This document shows, in pieces, positions 25,701 to 40,700 of a stretch of DNA of 64,000 nt; within the stretch, counting starts at the first letter, position 1; every line of letters starts with the position of its first letter. Both the position numbers and the translations under genes were made by a program. Source of the stretch: Pardosa pseudoannulata (lineage: Eukaryota > Arthropoda > Arachnida > Araneae > Lycosidae); the NCBI GenBank assembly GCA_032207245.1, contig CM063499.1, positions 87,383,231 through 87,447,230 of the forward strand, read 5' to 3'. The notes beneath the pieces were generated by a model, which saw nothing but the letters and a program-made list of their open reading frames with translations, did not search any database and was not told the origin of the DNA.

Positions 25701-28700
25701 TGTTTAATTTTTAATATTTAAATTCAATACACATATTTTGTATTTTTATTTATATGTGTTCAATAAATATAATTTTTGCAAAACAATTTAAATGCCTTTT
25801 AAATACATATTTAATTGTGGCTTGCAAAACATTTCAAATTTTGAAAAATGGCTAGAACTATCAAGGAGCTTGGCCACCCCTGGTATATAGCATGTATACT
25901 CTTTAATGTACATATTAATGATAGGTATTCACTCTTTATATTCTTTTAAATCTTTTATTAGATGATTACTTAATTTTATTAGGTCATTATATATTAACTA
26001 TTATTAAGACAATATGGACCCCAAATTTTTGACATTATACATGAAGAAATTGAAGTCAATTAAAAAAAAAGTTTAAAAATCAGAAAAGTTTTTTAATAAT
26101 AATTTTTATTCCCTTTATTTTTTTAAAATTAAGATAATGGAGAAAACAGGAGAAAAATAGTTACAGAAACCAAGGAATTTATGAAGGAGAGCCTTGAGCA
26201 AAAAGAGGAATAAATGAAAATGATCCTTTCTGTAACAATAGTAACTGTTATTAAATTAATATGCCCTGTAGTGTTGGAGGTAGCACTTCAAACTAAGACA
26301 CAGGTTTGCAGTTCGATCATTGGGATCGGCAAGGTTGACTGAACCTTTTATCCCTTCAGCGGTGGGCAAATTGAGGACCAAGCACGCTTCGGAATTAAAC
26401 ACCGGGAGTTCTGTTCTACATAAAGTTGACCACCTAACTGGAAGACATGCTTTCCACTCCAAAGCTCATGGTCTCGTAAATGGTTCGGTTTGGAGCGCTA
26501 TAATCTCCACACACACAAGGGCTAATGAGACCGGGACCTACAGCTTAAAGCCGATTCCAAACGGCTATGAACGTCCATGATATAGTGAGCCTCGAACCCC
26601 CAAACTCTGGTACCGACCTCGTAAATGGAGATTGGCACTGCAAGCTATGGCCCCACATGGGCTGTAGCACTGGGAAGTTTAGTTGAGTTGTTAATAAATA
26701 TACACAATTACCTATAACTTATTTATGACACTAAAAAGTTATAAACCACTTTCCAATTTTAAAAATATTTAAAAAAATAAATTGCAATCCAATAACTGCT
26801 TCCTATACTTTTCTTTTGCTTTTTCCTTGCTTGGTTTTGATCTGGATTAGTTATTTGTTTACAACAGTACAATAATTAGGCAGAAATCAACAGCTAAATT
26901 CATTACCTGACTTATGGTTTAAAAAAAAAATTGTGTCCTTTCTTAAGTGAGTAAAAAAATTTTTGCTTTTGTACTTTATTGTAACTGTTATTTTACACCT
27001 TTGTCAAACTTTTTCCTCATTTTTGTTTCTGATAAACTTATACTTGAGTTCCTTTTAGAATGTTTTCTTAAATATGAGGTTCCCAAACTGAGGCAAATCT
27101 GACAAATTAGTCTTGCATTCTTTGCATAAGTATATTTTCTGTTGGTACTATAAGGGTTAGGAGATTTGGTCTGGAGCGCTACGGTCTACTTTTTGCAACA
27201 CAAGGGCTAATGAGACCAGGACCTACTGCTTAAAGCCGATTCCGAACGGCTACGAACATCCATGCCACAACGGGATTCGAACCCACCAACTCCGGATTCG
27301 AAGGCCAGCACCCTAACCAATCGGCATAAGGGTTAGGAGGAACTTGATCATAAAATTCCTCAGATCTATACCTTGTAACTGAAATTTAATATAAAAGGAT
27401 AAAAGTTATTAAAGTAATTCATCAACTTTTAACTTATAATTTTAAATTTACGGAGTATAGCAGACTGTGTCATAGCAGTTGTGTGATTATTTGATATACA
27501 TAGAGAACATGCTTTATTCTTTAATCTGTTTTCAAAGTAAACAGAAATGAGTTATAGAAATAATTCATATCTCTTTTTATCCAAAAAAATGAAAAAAAAA
27601 ATATTCCATACCTATTTTGAGAACTCCTTTACTGTTAAATAGTATGTTTTTGCTACAGATATTTCTAGATAAAATACAAAAAGGTTTTAATTCAGTATCA
27701 AACATTATATAATTTTAAGAAATAATTTTAAAGAATCCAGGAGAAAGAAATAAGTTGAATACCTATGCATAATCAACCCTCCATGAATATATTCAAGACC
27801 ATAAAAAAGTTGATGCATCAAATATTTCACCTGGAAAAAAAATTAACAAATTCGAGACTAATTAAAAAAAGGGATAAATAAGTAAAAAGACTGTAAAACA
27901 AATAATTGACCTAAGAGCAAATCTGATGAACTTATGAAGCTCTTGATTAATAATAACTATTTTTCACTAATACTGTATAGACTCATCTACTGCTGCTAGA
28001 TCCCTTTTATGTTATTAAAAAAAAGCTATACTTATTTATTACATATAATTTATAAATACAGTGACACTTCTTTGAGCCCCCCCCCTCCTCTAAATGGCCA
28101 CCGAGTGAGATCGCCCATTTCATTTTTCAGGAAATTCTACTCACTCAGTGCTTTAATTTTGAGCTGAAAAACTCAAGGTAAGTTTTATGGTCGGATATAA
28201 GACCAAGGTATATTTTGCAAAGTGCATCTCCACGGTCCCCCCCGCTTTCTTAGAAACCTAACTTTCTTAGAATCTGTTACCGCTTTTGTATTGTCCCCAC
28301 CCTTCAGATAGGGAAATCCCTATAGCACTACCCATAGAAACTGAGGGAGGAACTGGACAATCAGGTGTTTCAGGTATCTCAGGGCCTTTGTTTGGAATTC
28401 CAATAGGTACAGTAGAGGAAGAATTGCACCTCTGTCAAATAAAATGTCCTCCACGCCAGTTTCATTCATTAGTTTGTCAGTGATCCGAGTTGCAACTATG
28501 TCAAAATGCATTTTCCTAAACCTTGAGCAGCACATTGAAGTTCTGCTTGAATATGAAAATGGCAAATCGGCAAGAAAGTTAGTTGAATTATCTAGCTGCG
28601 GAAGAACGCAAATCAACGAAGTCATTAAAGATTTGGTTTGCTTTTGGAGCGCTACGGTCTACTTTTTGCAACACGAGGGCTAATGAGACTGGGACCTACT

Positions 28701-31700
28701 GCTTAAAGTCGATTCCGAATGGCTACGAACATCCATGCCACAGTGGGATTCGAACCCACGAACTCCGGTTCCGAAGTCCAGTACCCTAACCATTCAGCCA
28801 TCGTTCGGCAAAGTCATTAAAGAAAAAAATTTGATTTGGAAGGAATACAAAGACTTCAATTTTCTGCTTTTAAAGTAAAAAATGAACTTAAAATGGTTGT
28901 TATAGAGAAAAGAAAAAACTTAAAACACAAATTGTAGCCTTTTTTAAAAAAAAATTAGTGCATGAAATAAAGTGCTATTTTCTCTTTGGATAAGTTTTCA
29001 ATTTCATTTTAAATAAGGAAGGTCAGACTTGTTTATATTACGCATTATAGCAATTATCTTATAATAAAACCCTTCAGAGTCGCCAACCTCTCTAAACGGC
29101 CTTATATTCTCGGAATGGTGAGGTGGCCTCTCAGAGAGGTTTCACTGTATATAATATTCTTAAGTGAAATTTCAAAAATGGCTTAACAATGATAGAGAGA
29201 AAGGGCTAATTTGAACCCTATCAAGCCTGATGATGAGTATCATTGGATATATACTTATTTTAAAAAGTCCTAAAATTATTAAAACTTAAATAATTTAATA
29301 GTGTTAAGATTTTTCTATTGCTCTTAAAACTAAATTTACACTTTGATTTTTGATTGGCATATTTCTTTTTAATCGTATTTTGCCATTTTATGAACCTGTT
29401 TTAAGGGCAATCTATTTTGTTGCTGTTGCTGGGGAGTAGCAACATTTTATTTCCATAATTTTTTGTGATCTCTTTAACCCATTTGCAACCAACGTCTCAT
29501 ATTCACAACACAACAATTCCACTCTTATCAGGCAGCTTTGCCTCCACGTGATGATCTCCCGTTGATATTGAGCGACCAGCATCACGTATGCATAATCAGA
29601 ATGTTTCATTTGAATTTTTAAATGCTAGATGTAATTACTAGATGTCATTAAACGGCAACGTATTACACAACAGTCGACTTGTATAGCATTTATGTGCCGT
29701 CCTCAAGGGGTTAAAGAATCTTGCAATAAATGAAGATATTATTCCATTGGCAGACTGAAAGTATTAATCACCACATATAGCACTTTTATTTCTTTAGTTT
29801 ATATCAGGGCTTCGAACCAGAACTGAACCGAAAACTGAAAACCGGAAAAAACCGTTATTTTGGTCGGAACGAAAACCGGAACTGAACAAAAAAAAATATC
29901 GGTTTATTTCGGTTCGATATATCTTTCAGTCATTTTGTTACTGTTACCAACTTATCAATATTTTCTAATTTAACGTCAACTTTATAATTATCATTACATG
30001 TATACTGCTTCTCGATTTCCTATTTTGATATTTGTTGAAAGAGCGTTTTCAGGTTTGAAATTTATTCTCCGAGACAACAGAAGTAATCTCAGTGAAACCA
30101 CGTTAGAAGATATATTAATAATTAGAGGCAATTTTCATATGTTAAATAAATAATATATTTTTTACATAATTATTGCAAGGCCAAGTGCACGATGTGAGAG
30201 TCAAACGACGAATGTGGGTAATCATGAACCTAGTTGTCAAATGCGATTTTGATAATGGATAACAATGCCAATGCTCGCCGCTCTTATCGTACCTGCTGTT
30301 TGTATCAATTCACATAGTGTACCAATTAAAAAAAGAATAAAATCTTCTAAATTTTGATAGAATTACATTTTTTGTTTATGATAGAATTATATTTTTAGTA
30401 CAAATAAGAATATACATAAAATGAAATTATTCATTTGGAACTGAAACGAAAACAGTTATTTTTGGCGGAGCGAAAACCGGAACTGAACCGAAAACCGTTA
30501 TTTTTGGCGGAGCGAAAACCGGAACTGAACCGATATTAATTTTTTAGTTGAACCGGAACGAAAACCGGAACAAAAAAAATTACGGTTCGAAGCCCTGGTT
30601 TATATTTCTTAGTTTCTGAAAAACAAATTGAAATAAAGTATGTTATTTATTTTACGAAATGGGAATGTTTTATTTTTTATATTGCTTTATAGCCAGCTAA
30701 ATATAATTAAAAACTAATAGTAATTTTGAAATAAATATAAACTTTAATTTGAAAACTATTTATCCAAACAGAAAACTGAGCAGCTAGTTGATTTAACCCC
30801 TTAATGCACAGTTTTTTTAAAAAAAGACCGGCCAAAAAAATCAATTTTTTTAAATGTAAAAAGCACAATTTAGAATGTTGTCTGGCAAAAAAAAAAAAAA
30901 AAAAAAAAAAAAAACTTTTATTACAATTTTGGATTTTGATAACATTGCAGAAAATAGTCGAACATTGTAATATTACACACACATTGACTTTTTTAATCTT
31001 GTGTTGTGTATCACATTGGTTGCAAAACAAAGTGCATGCACCATGCAGCGATACGTTTATCTTTGTAAACAGTGAGTTATTTTGTGATTACAGAAAATAA
31101 ACTTGAGTATATTGAATATTTATACAATTGATACAATTTCTAATTTTTAGAATATTATTATTGTCGAAAGAGTATATTGTTCAATTGGTAGGCAATCTAC
31201 CAATTGACAGTATGTGTCATCTCTTGATGCTTAGGTACCAAATATGAAACCCTTATGTTTCATATCTCAAGAATAAAGTTTATAAAAGTGAGGCTTTGAG
31301 CCAATAATGTCTTTACAGCCAAATCTTAGTAATAAAATAGTTAATAATTACATTTTATTTTACTTTAAATTTTAGTAAAATATATATTGAAAAATGAGCG
31401 AATCAGAATCTAAATATGCTGTTCGACAGCGGCTAACAAGGAAAAGATAAGTCATAAGTGATAAGAAGAAAATAAAATCTATATTTTATACTTGAATAAG
31501 TGTTATAGCTTACAATCCTATGTAAATGATAAATATCAATAAAATTATTGTTTTTTTTTTTTTTTTTCTTTCACATTGTTATTTTCAATTCTCAATTGGA
31601 TTTGAGTGTTAAAAATTATAACAACATAAAGCACAATGCCACTCGAATTTTCTCGAGTGTACACAGTTTGGCCAGTTTAGCGTGCTCGAGTTAACTCGAG

Positions 31701-34700
31701 TGTGCACATTAAGGGGTAAATATAAACTTGTTTTGGAAAACTATTTATCCAAACAGAAAACTGAGCAGCTAACTGACTTAATAAGAAAGAAGTTCCTCTG
31801 AAATTTCTAAACAGTTGTATGATTTTACTTCATTATATGATATGTAGATTATTAGCATTGATTTCATTTCTGAAAATCTATAAATATTTTAAAGATTCAT
31901 ACCATTGCTTTGCTATATATTGCTTCAACATTTCTTTCAATCAGATCCTTTAAAGAATATTCACAGTAATCCAATATAAGGTAATTGCTGAAAACAAAAA
32001 TTTTTTGTTAACTGTCAAAAAAGACAAACACACTAATGAAAGAAAAACAAATAGTACTACATTATCAGACAAGAAGAAAAACTCTATATCACATCTATTT
32101 AATGTCATAAAAAACATTAATTATTATCTACTGTCTTCACATACAAAATTGCATATAATCACATAATTTTTAAAAATAAATATTGTTTGTACGCTTTGCT
32201 GAACTACCTAACAGATTATGTCAGTGATTTTTAAACTTTACAAAATTCCAGCACTTTAAAAAGTATGTGTTTTTATGGCGGAATCCTTTAATTTTCTCCA
32301 ATAATAAATGTAAGTTACATGACTGTTACATAACTGCTGATTAAATAATGAAAATAAACAAAAGGGAAGCAACTGTATTTAAACACATAAAGTCACTTAA
32401 ATATATATACATACATATATATAGATATGTCTTAGAGACAGCTTTATAGAGAATTCAGCATTGGTTATAAATTTTTCACTGAGCTCCTTATACTCCTTAT
32501 CAATATATGCTTATGATCACAGATAATTTCCAATATTTCTTACATTCATCATTTGCAGTATGTAAAGGAAAATATTGTTACCAATTTATGAAGCGTAGCG
32601 TTTGTGGATTGAGTAGACTTTGAATTAAGACAACAAAAATAACAGCACTTTATTCGTAATGCATGGAAAACACGAATACAGCAGCCAACATTGCGAGAAC
32701 TGGCTAGCACAAGCGATAGTTCACTAAAACTCTTAGCGCCAAACAACGTAGGTCTTTACCTCTACAAATTTCTCAGCTAACTGAACCTCGATCAGGATCG
32801 GCCCCCGGTATTTATATCCTCGGGAGAAATTGGAATATTCTAGAAAGTACTAGGTACAAACGGTTGCCAAGAAAGTCACCAAGTCGCCAAATTTGGCGAT
32901 AAATCGCCAAACTTGGAGCCAAAAATTAGTCGCCAAAAACATCGCCTACGAGCCAATATCTCGCCAAATACATGATTTACCCATTATAATACACAGTATA
33001 CAGCAAAAATACATGCCAACTTGCGAAATTCGTAACATTATGCTGTTAATATAATGTGTGTGACTCACGCTACTATCGACACCAACTTTCACAATACTGT
33101 GTTTAAACCAATCACCAACTGTAACTTCCATTATGCTACCAACTACAAGTTTTATAAGGGTTTTCCCTTACCCAGTCTTTTTTAAAGCTTTAAATTTTAC
33201 TTTTAACAAAATGAATAACTTTCTACTTTTTGTACAATTTATCATGAAAAAACAACAAAGATTCTATAAACTGATATAAAAATTCCATGGGTGATTCTAA
33301 GTAAGAAAATATTTTCTGAATATCCAACAAAATTTTTTGAAAAAGTATACACTACTAATTTAAAATAAAAACTATATTAAGGTTAATTTCTGGATGTCAA
33401 AACTAGAGCTGAATGATATCTGAATTTTAATATTGTAATTTATTCACCAAATAGCAATATATTAATATGTTCTAATATATATAATCTTATTATAGAATTG
33501 CAAATATAAGTGTGTTTGGTATCGGTATAAAATATTACAAACACACATATATCCCACGTGTGTGTTGGTTATCTAGAAAACAGAAATTCAATTTCTTAAT
33601 CTGAATACATAAATTTAAATTTTAACTTATTGTTACTTTAAAAAAGAAAATCAACATAACATATTATTATACTTTGGTTGAAAAAAGATTTATGGATGCA
33701 TACATTAAAAAAGAAAAAAGAATGAGAAAAGATATAAAACTTTCTAATTAGCTTTAAAATTCAATTTCATATTTTTTATTTAAAGCAGACGATTTTTAAA
33801 ACTTTTTTTTATAATTTTTCAGAGACAAATTTTTCCAAAAATTCTTTTCAAATTTTTTGGGGAGGAGGAATTTTTTTTAATTATTATAATTTTAGTCAGA
33901 ATCACCTTTGAAAAAAATCTTTCAAAAGGTGAAATTTTACAGAACTAATCAAACTGCAATCTGTACAGCTAAACTATTTTTAGAATGAGAGAAAATATGT
34001 TTGGAGCAGAGGAAAACAGAAAGTAGATGAATTTTGTAAGTTGAAACAATATGATTACATAACCAGGAAAGAATATAAAACCTATTTTTTTTTTAGAGGG
34101 AGGATTTCTGCTGATAGCTTCAGAGTGCACAGTGAACACGAGACAGGTCAAAACTATAAAACAGATCTAGTGATTTTTTCATGTGTTGGTCATTTTTTCA
34201 TTTATTATCATTGTTTTAGTAAGTCAGATTTAACTTATATTTATGGGAAACTAATAATCTAGACTCGAATTATAGAAATTCTACTGTATATATTTTCTTT
34301 ATTGTTTAAAGCATAAGTTTACTTTAAACTATATATTTTCATTTATGGTTTTGCTGTTTTTTGAGTCCATAACCATGAAGCATGAGCAGTTGAATTCCTG
34401 GTTTTTACACAGCTGCATCAGGACATACTACCACAGACCTTGATAGAGATGCGATAATCTTCAATAATTTTTTTTTTTAATTGAGTTTTATTAAATATTA
34501 ATATAAATATGCAGATCTGATGTCAAATGAATGCAGTAACTGGAAAAACATTGCTTTTGATATATGCAGACTATTTAGGATGTCTTTTGACAATCATATG
34601 ATGCAAAGAGGAAAAACAGTATTGCTGATGAGGAATACAGGCCTGCAACTGCTGAGGTACTTATAAAAAAGGTGAGAAAAGTAACAAATAATACAGAAGT

Positions 34701-37700
34701 GACTAAAAAGTGATTAAACATTGAAAAAAAAAAAAAGTGATATTTTTCTCCTCTTGATTACAGATGCTGTTATTAAGATTTTTCTATTTATTTTAACTCT
34801 AAATCAAATGATTCATGCACGACATGATTTTAACGTCAAATACAAAAAAGGTTAAAAATTTTGTTTAACACAACTCAACATTGCTTTTTATCCAAGAAAA
34901 TCTATAAATTAGATTTGAATACATACAATACATTAATTTTATAATCACAACTTTCTGCATATATTAAGGATGTTTTGAAATAGGTACATAGCTAGATTAC
35001 AGTATCTAAACAAAAATTGTGAAGAAAAAGAAAAAGAGAAATGTGTGCTTTGACGTAAATTACTTTGATGTATTAAATGTAGATTTCAGTACTAATGTAG
35101 ATTTCAGGAACTTCTTTGTGACTTTTTAAAATAACTAAATTCTGGAAACTATATGACTAATTACATTTTAATAAGAAAAATAAGATTAGACCATCACATT
35201 TTTGGTCTTTTATTAAAATATTTTGTTATTAATTCAGATTTTCTTTTTTCAACAACAGACTTTTGCTGTGATACACTATGAAAAAAGGTGACTAAAAGTG
35301 ACTGTTTACTTAAAAAAGTGACTAAAGTTAAGAAAAGTGATGGAATTGCAAGCCTGGGGATATATCGGCACAGCAGAATTTTAAATACTGTCTTCATACC
35401 TTAATATTAACATTTGACAATATATTGATAAACAATCTAGTCCTAGTCCCTACAATGATGATGACACCAATCAAGAAATAAAAAGCAATCCTATTATGCT
35501 TTTAGAATGCTTCAAAATTGTGGGTTTAAACCAAAAGGCAAATACGGCTTATCAATTTTATAAAAGAAAAAATCTGAAGTGTTATACAAATAAATGTTTA
35601 ATTGAAAAGAAATGCACTAAGCTTTAAAGTAGCATTGAGATTTTTAACCTGTACTTATTTAAATCCTAAGAAAGGTACTGAAAAAAGAATAATTAATGCT
35701 TTGCACTCAAGGGCTCCAGAGCAGAGCCATTTAAAATTTGTCTTAACTTGAGGGTGCCGCTATAGAGACAATGCAAATAATTATCAGTTTTTAACATAAG
35801 AACAAAAACAAATCGTAAAAACTAATTATTTTGCATCGTTTCTGTAGCGGAACCCTCAAGTTTGAAGACAAATTTTAAATGGCTCCGCTCTGAGCCCTCG
35901 AGTGCAAAGGGTTAAATGAATCCCTTAAACAAAAAAATTATAAGAATACTGCAAACTGATAAGCATTTGTTATTATTTTAGGGGTAGTCTGGGTTCCCAC
36001 TCTTTTTCCAGAAGAAAAATTAAGGACTTTTTAAGGACCAAAGTAATTTTTATAAGGACTTACTTGAAAGTACATGGCATAACGGCACAAACCCTATTTC
36101 CTGAGGAACATATTTTAATGATTATGAACCTGAAAAGGCATGTTCAAGAAATGCCCAACAATATTTCAGAATTAAGTTTTTTTTAAATGTATAAAAATTA
36201 ATAAGATAAATCTATTTGACAAAAAATAATTTTGAAAATGTACATCTACAGTTTTTTGAGAGTTCAAACTAAAAACAAATTGTGAATAAAATACAATATA
36301 ATAAACAGTACTTTTTGAGGGTTTAAAAATGATATACAGTCAAACCTGTCTATCTTGAAATCTGCATATCTCGAAAACCTGTCTATGTCAATTTTTTTTT
36401 AATTTCCCTACATTTTCAACAAAAATTTAACATATTTTCCAAACCTATCTCAAATTATTTTTTCCCAAACCTGTCTATCTCGAATATTTGTAAGAAACAC
36501 AACATTCCAGTTTAGAGCCTTATCGCGTTGACAACCACACAAGTTCCCATTTCCCAGAAATATACTTCTAGTTTTCTTTCTCGGGGGGTTGGGGGGGGGG
36601 GTTGGACTGGGACTGAGTGGGAATTGTACTAAAAACGAGTTCTCTGGAATAATAAGGAATGGGGGTTGAGGAGGGGGGAATAAAAAGAAACCGAAGAGCA
36701 ACTGGCTGAGGAAACTGATAAAAACCTGAAGGAATGGATGATTATCACAGAGAAACTGAATACTGACACTTCCTTTAAAGATTTTATAGAAAATAAATCA
36801 GTGGTAACAAGCTGAACATTATTAACTGATTCCGAAATTTTAGAAAACGTTCGTTGAAATTCTGAGGATGAAGAGGATCATGACAATCAGGAAAACATCG
36901 TTGTAGAAAGAGTTGTTTAAAAAAAAAAAAAAAAAAAATGAATCCCAAGAAAATATCGATCAGGATCGTTTCGCCACTGTGTCAAAACTACAAAAAAAAA
37001 ATGTCTAAAAATGTTTTACATCAAAAACTCCCAACGGATTACTTTCTGTAAGATATATAAATAAAATTAAAAGTACTTCAAATTTTCAAACTTTTCTATT
37101 GTGTAAAGAAATTTTCTTAGTCTATTTTCACCTGCGTATCTCGAAACCTGTTTATCTCGTATTTTTTTTTGTACTCCCAAGAGATTCGAGATAGACAGGT
37201 TTGACTGTACGTTTTTATATACTAGCTGAATATACCCAACATTGCCTGGGAAAGAAGAGAGTTTTAGACTTTTCTATTACATTCAATCCAAAGAAAATTA
37301 AACTTCCATAAGTAACTGAAATTGATAGAGTTCCAATTTCAAAATTGTGGAATTTTTAAGGACCTTTGATAAAAATTAAACAGTTTTTTAAGGGCCCTTA
37401 AAAATGAAAGCTAAAATTAAGAAGTTCTTAAGGACTTTTACGGACTGTGGGGACCCTGGTAGCATTCTACTGGAATTACACTGTTAGTTATGAGACCATT
37501 ACTACACCAGGTTTAAAAATATTTTGAATAAAATGAACAGCTATTAATTTTAATACAATAGAATGTTAGGTTCTATAATACATAACACACTTTCATTCAA
37601 TTTTTAAGAAACGGAGAATAATAAATGCTTACCTATCCAATTGTTTCCCAGCAACTGTTCCATGTGAATTAGTTATATTTTCATGATTCAGAGAATTGAA

Positions 37701-40700
37701 AATGTTGATTTCACGTAAAATAGCACTTGGGATTCCTTAATGGATATTAATGCATGAAATTATTAATATAATTTCTTTTCAAATATAAAGTACAAAAGAA
37801 TTGCATTAAAGTACTGGGTAATTTTGACTGAAAATTACAGTATATATAAATTTGCTATTAATTAAATTATAAATGATGCAAAATTAATGTATATAAATTT
37901 GAATAACCCTAAAAATTTAAAAAATGCAAAACTAGAAATTATTCATATTAGGATAGATATAAAATTAAAATATGTTGTTAATAACATTTAGAAAACGAAT
38001 TTTTAAAGCTGATTATCTTTAAATTGCCAGTCTTATTCAAGCATTAACATCTTTCTCTTGCTTAGAAATCTTGCTGGAATGTACATATACTGCTAATTAA
38101 ACATTCATCACAAAATCTGGGGACATAGTCTTGGTACATGGAAAGATATTCTAATTTAGAAAAATAACTGAAATTGTCTAGATATAGTAATTATTCAGTT
38201 AACCAATTAGGTTTAAATGCCATATTTCGGTGAAAAATCTTAAAATTTTTTATTAGTATATTCAAAAAAATATACATTTAGTTATTCAAAACAGTTTTTC
38301 TTTTGCTTTAACGATCACTAGAATAAAAGTTATCACTATTTTTGCTTTCCTTATCGAAACGGAAGTGGCATTTCAGAAACCAGAAGTTGTGGTTTAAATG
38401 GACTATATGTAAACAAACCACTAATTTTAAGTTTCTATTTTAAAACTAGACTGTGGCTGATTTATGAATATTGATAAATTTTACATAAAAAAAAGACAAT
38501 TTTTTTTGCATAATTTATTTTTATTTTTTAATTTGAATTCCTTTTATATGTGTAAATACATTTGAAACTATCAATAATATATCAATTTTTGCTGCCTTTA
38601 AAAAAAAAAAAAAATGGGGGCTATTATGTTAATAATATTCAAGGTGTTATTTACTTGAGTTAAAAATTTGATAAAATTTACAATGGTCTTCAAAATTTTA
38701 GAGGCATTTCAGTTTGGCCACTACTATTTTTAACAACAGCTTGCTCTCTCATGAAGATTATATTAGTGTTCCTGAATGTAAATATTTATGAAACACTCAA
38801 CGAAGTAGATTAACTTATTTTATACATCGGTGACAACTTCTAAAAGAGAAAAATCTGTCGTTTACCATAATTATCTGTAGTTTATTGCAGTAACCGCAAT
38901 TTTTAGCATATAGATAAAAACAAATTTTACTTAAAAAGTGAAAAATGGCAATACTGTTTCTCCAATATATAAAACAAGCTTATTAATCTTTAGCATTTAC
39001 AATTGCTGGTGTACAAGATTTTGCTTTTTTCAAAAAATGTTTGTGAAACTCATTTTCAAAACGTTTAAATTTTTACTGCATTTCACAATTGATAACTGTT
39101 AATTATACAGAGATTGTCTAAAATCAGTTCTGATATTTTTTTTTTATTTGGCTGAATACTTGATCATCATTCGTGTTTTACTTCTTGCTGGAACACATAA
39201 TTATGAAAGAACAAAGCGAGAATGGAAATTTATCTGGGCATTTTACAATATATCGCTGAAAATCAGAAGAATAAGTTTTCCTGATCAAAAACTCACTGCA
39301 AAATTAGAAAACTTCTGAGCATATCTGAATCATTGGCACCTCTGTTTTATACATTCTGATCTTCACCCAATATTTATTCAGCAATGACAAAACATACTAT
39401 TCTGCTGAATTATTTTCATTTGTTATTTTTTATACTTTTCTCGACTTTATCATTTATTATTTTCATTTATTTTTATTCTTAGACTCAATGAACATTGAAT
39501 AATGAACATTGGCTAACTGAAAAATAAGTTTAAAATTACTGTAATTTCACACGTATAGTCTGCAGGCGCGATTTTTTATTTAAAAAATTTCATAAATCAT
39601 CAGCTAGTCCGTACCACTAGATAATCTGCAGACTATACGTGCAAAAATATGTATTTTAGTATGACAATATTAAATCTTCTTAAGAATGAAGACCCAAGTA
39701 CAGTAGAGTGCCGAAAAGTCTGGTTTAGACTCAATTCTACTTTTAAAATTTGAAATCATTTCTTCAGCCATAGCTTCAGAGATGAATTTTAACAGAAGAA
39801 ACTGAGCGGTCTACATTTCTCTGTTTGAGAACCCAGCTATGTAAATTGTCTTCTAAAGCAGGCCATTGTATTTTTACACTACGATTGGATTGCTTTCTGC
39901 TCATATCTTTAATGTTTCCTTTTGCTTGCGCCAATTTCTTACTGCTTTCTCGTCGACCTCAATGTGACCTTCTGAATTACTTTCAGCATGAAATCAGCAG
40001 TAAAACTGTGACGATGTTTTAAAAACATAATGAATGACCAATATTACTGCAAATCAAATCTAAGAAAAGAAAACACTCTGTTACTAGTGATCTTTGTGGT
40101 GAAATTACCTCTGACCCTCAACCTTCTATCTTGAACCCATCCAATCTATGTTGTCAATAGTGACTATTGATATTTTCCCGTACTCCAGGACACAATTTAA
40201 GATTGTGCTACTTACTACAACTGATTAAATCTGCTCTATGGGTTGTATTTTTTTTTCATGGTTTATTACTGATACGGATTGATGTTTTCTTGGCATCCAA
40301 GGTTCAGACTCTTTCCACAGAAAAAAAATTAAGCACTTTTTAACCCTCTGACTGCTCAATTTTTAGACCAAAATCGCTTTAAAAATGACATATTTTTTTT
40401 ATTACCTATTTGAAATCTATATATATTGGAGAATTCAAAAATGCATGTTTTCTTTCCAGGAAATATTTTTTTTATCTAGATTTTTAGCCTTAGCAACTAA
40501 GTTGTAAGTATCATTAGAAACTAATTTCAGATGATTTCACCAAAATAATTCTTTTTAAAATAAATTTCTATTGAATTACAGTTAGCTTCTATTTATTAAA
40601 TAATATAAAAAATATACAAAATTTAAGAATATATGAAGGACTGACTAAAAATATCTTAGAAATGCAGTTTAGTGTGATAGGGTTTGAAGCAGGATTCAAG

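Noticed and set aside
26840..26880. Minus-strand [11 protein letters not shown] as candidate for exon 7
   Set aside because: No donor, composition is A-run driven, and it does not align with the kinase.
27340..27380. Minus-strand frame after TTTCAG reading [11 protein letters not shown], and an in-phase alternative DLRNFMIK
   Set aside because: Phases do not fit exons 6 and 8, and the long continuation is lysine-rich chance sequence.
30707..31100. Frames on both strands
   Set aside because: Poly-Phe/poly-Lys runs from an A-tract within a piggyBac-type element.
36450..36701. Pro-rich minus-strand frame
   Set aside because: G-runs in a non-autonomous Tigger element give the prolines.
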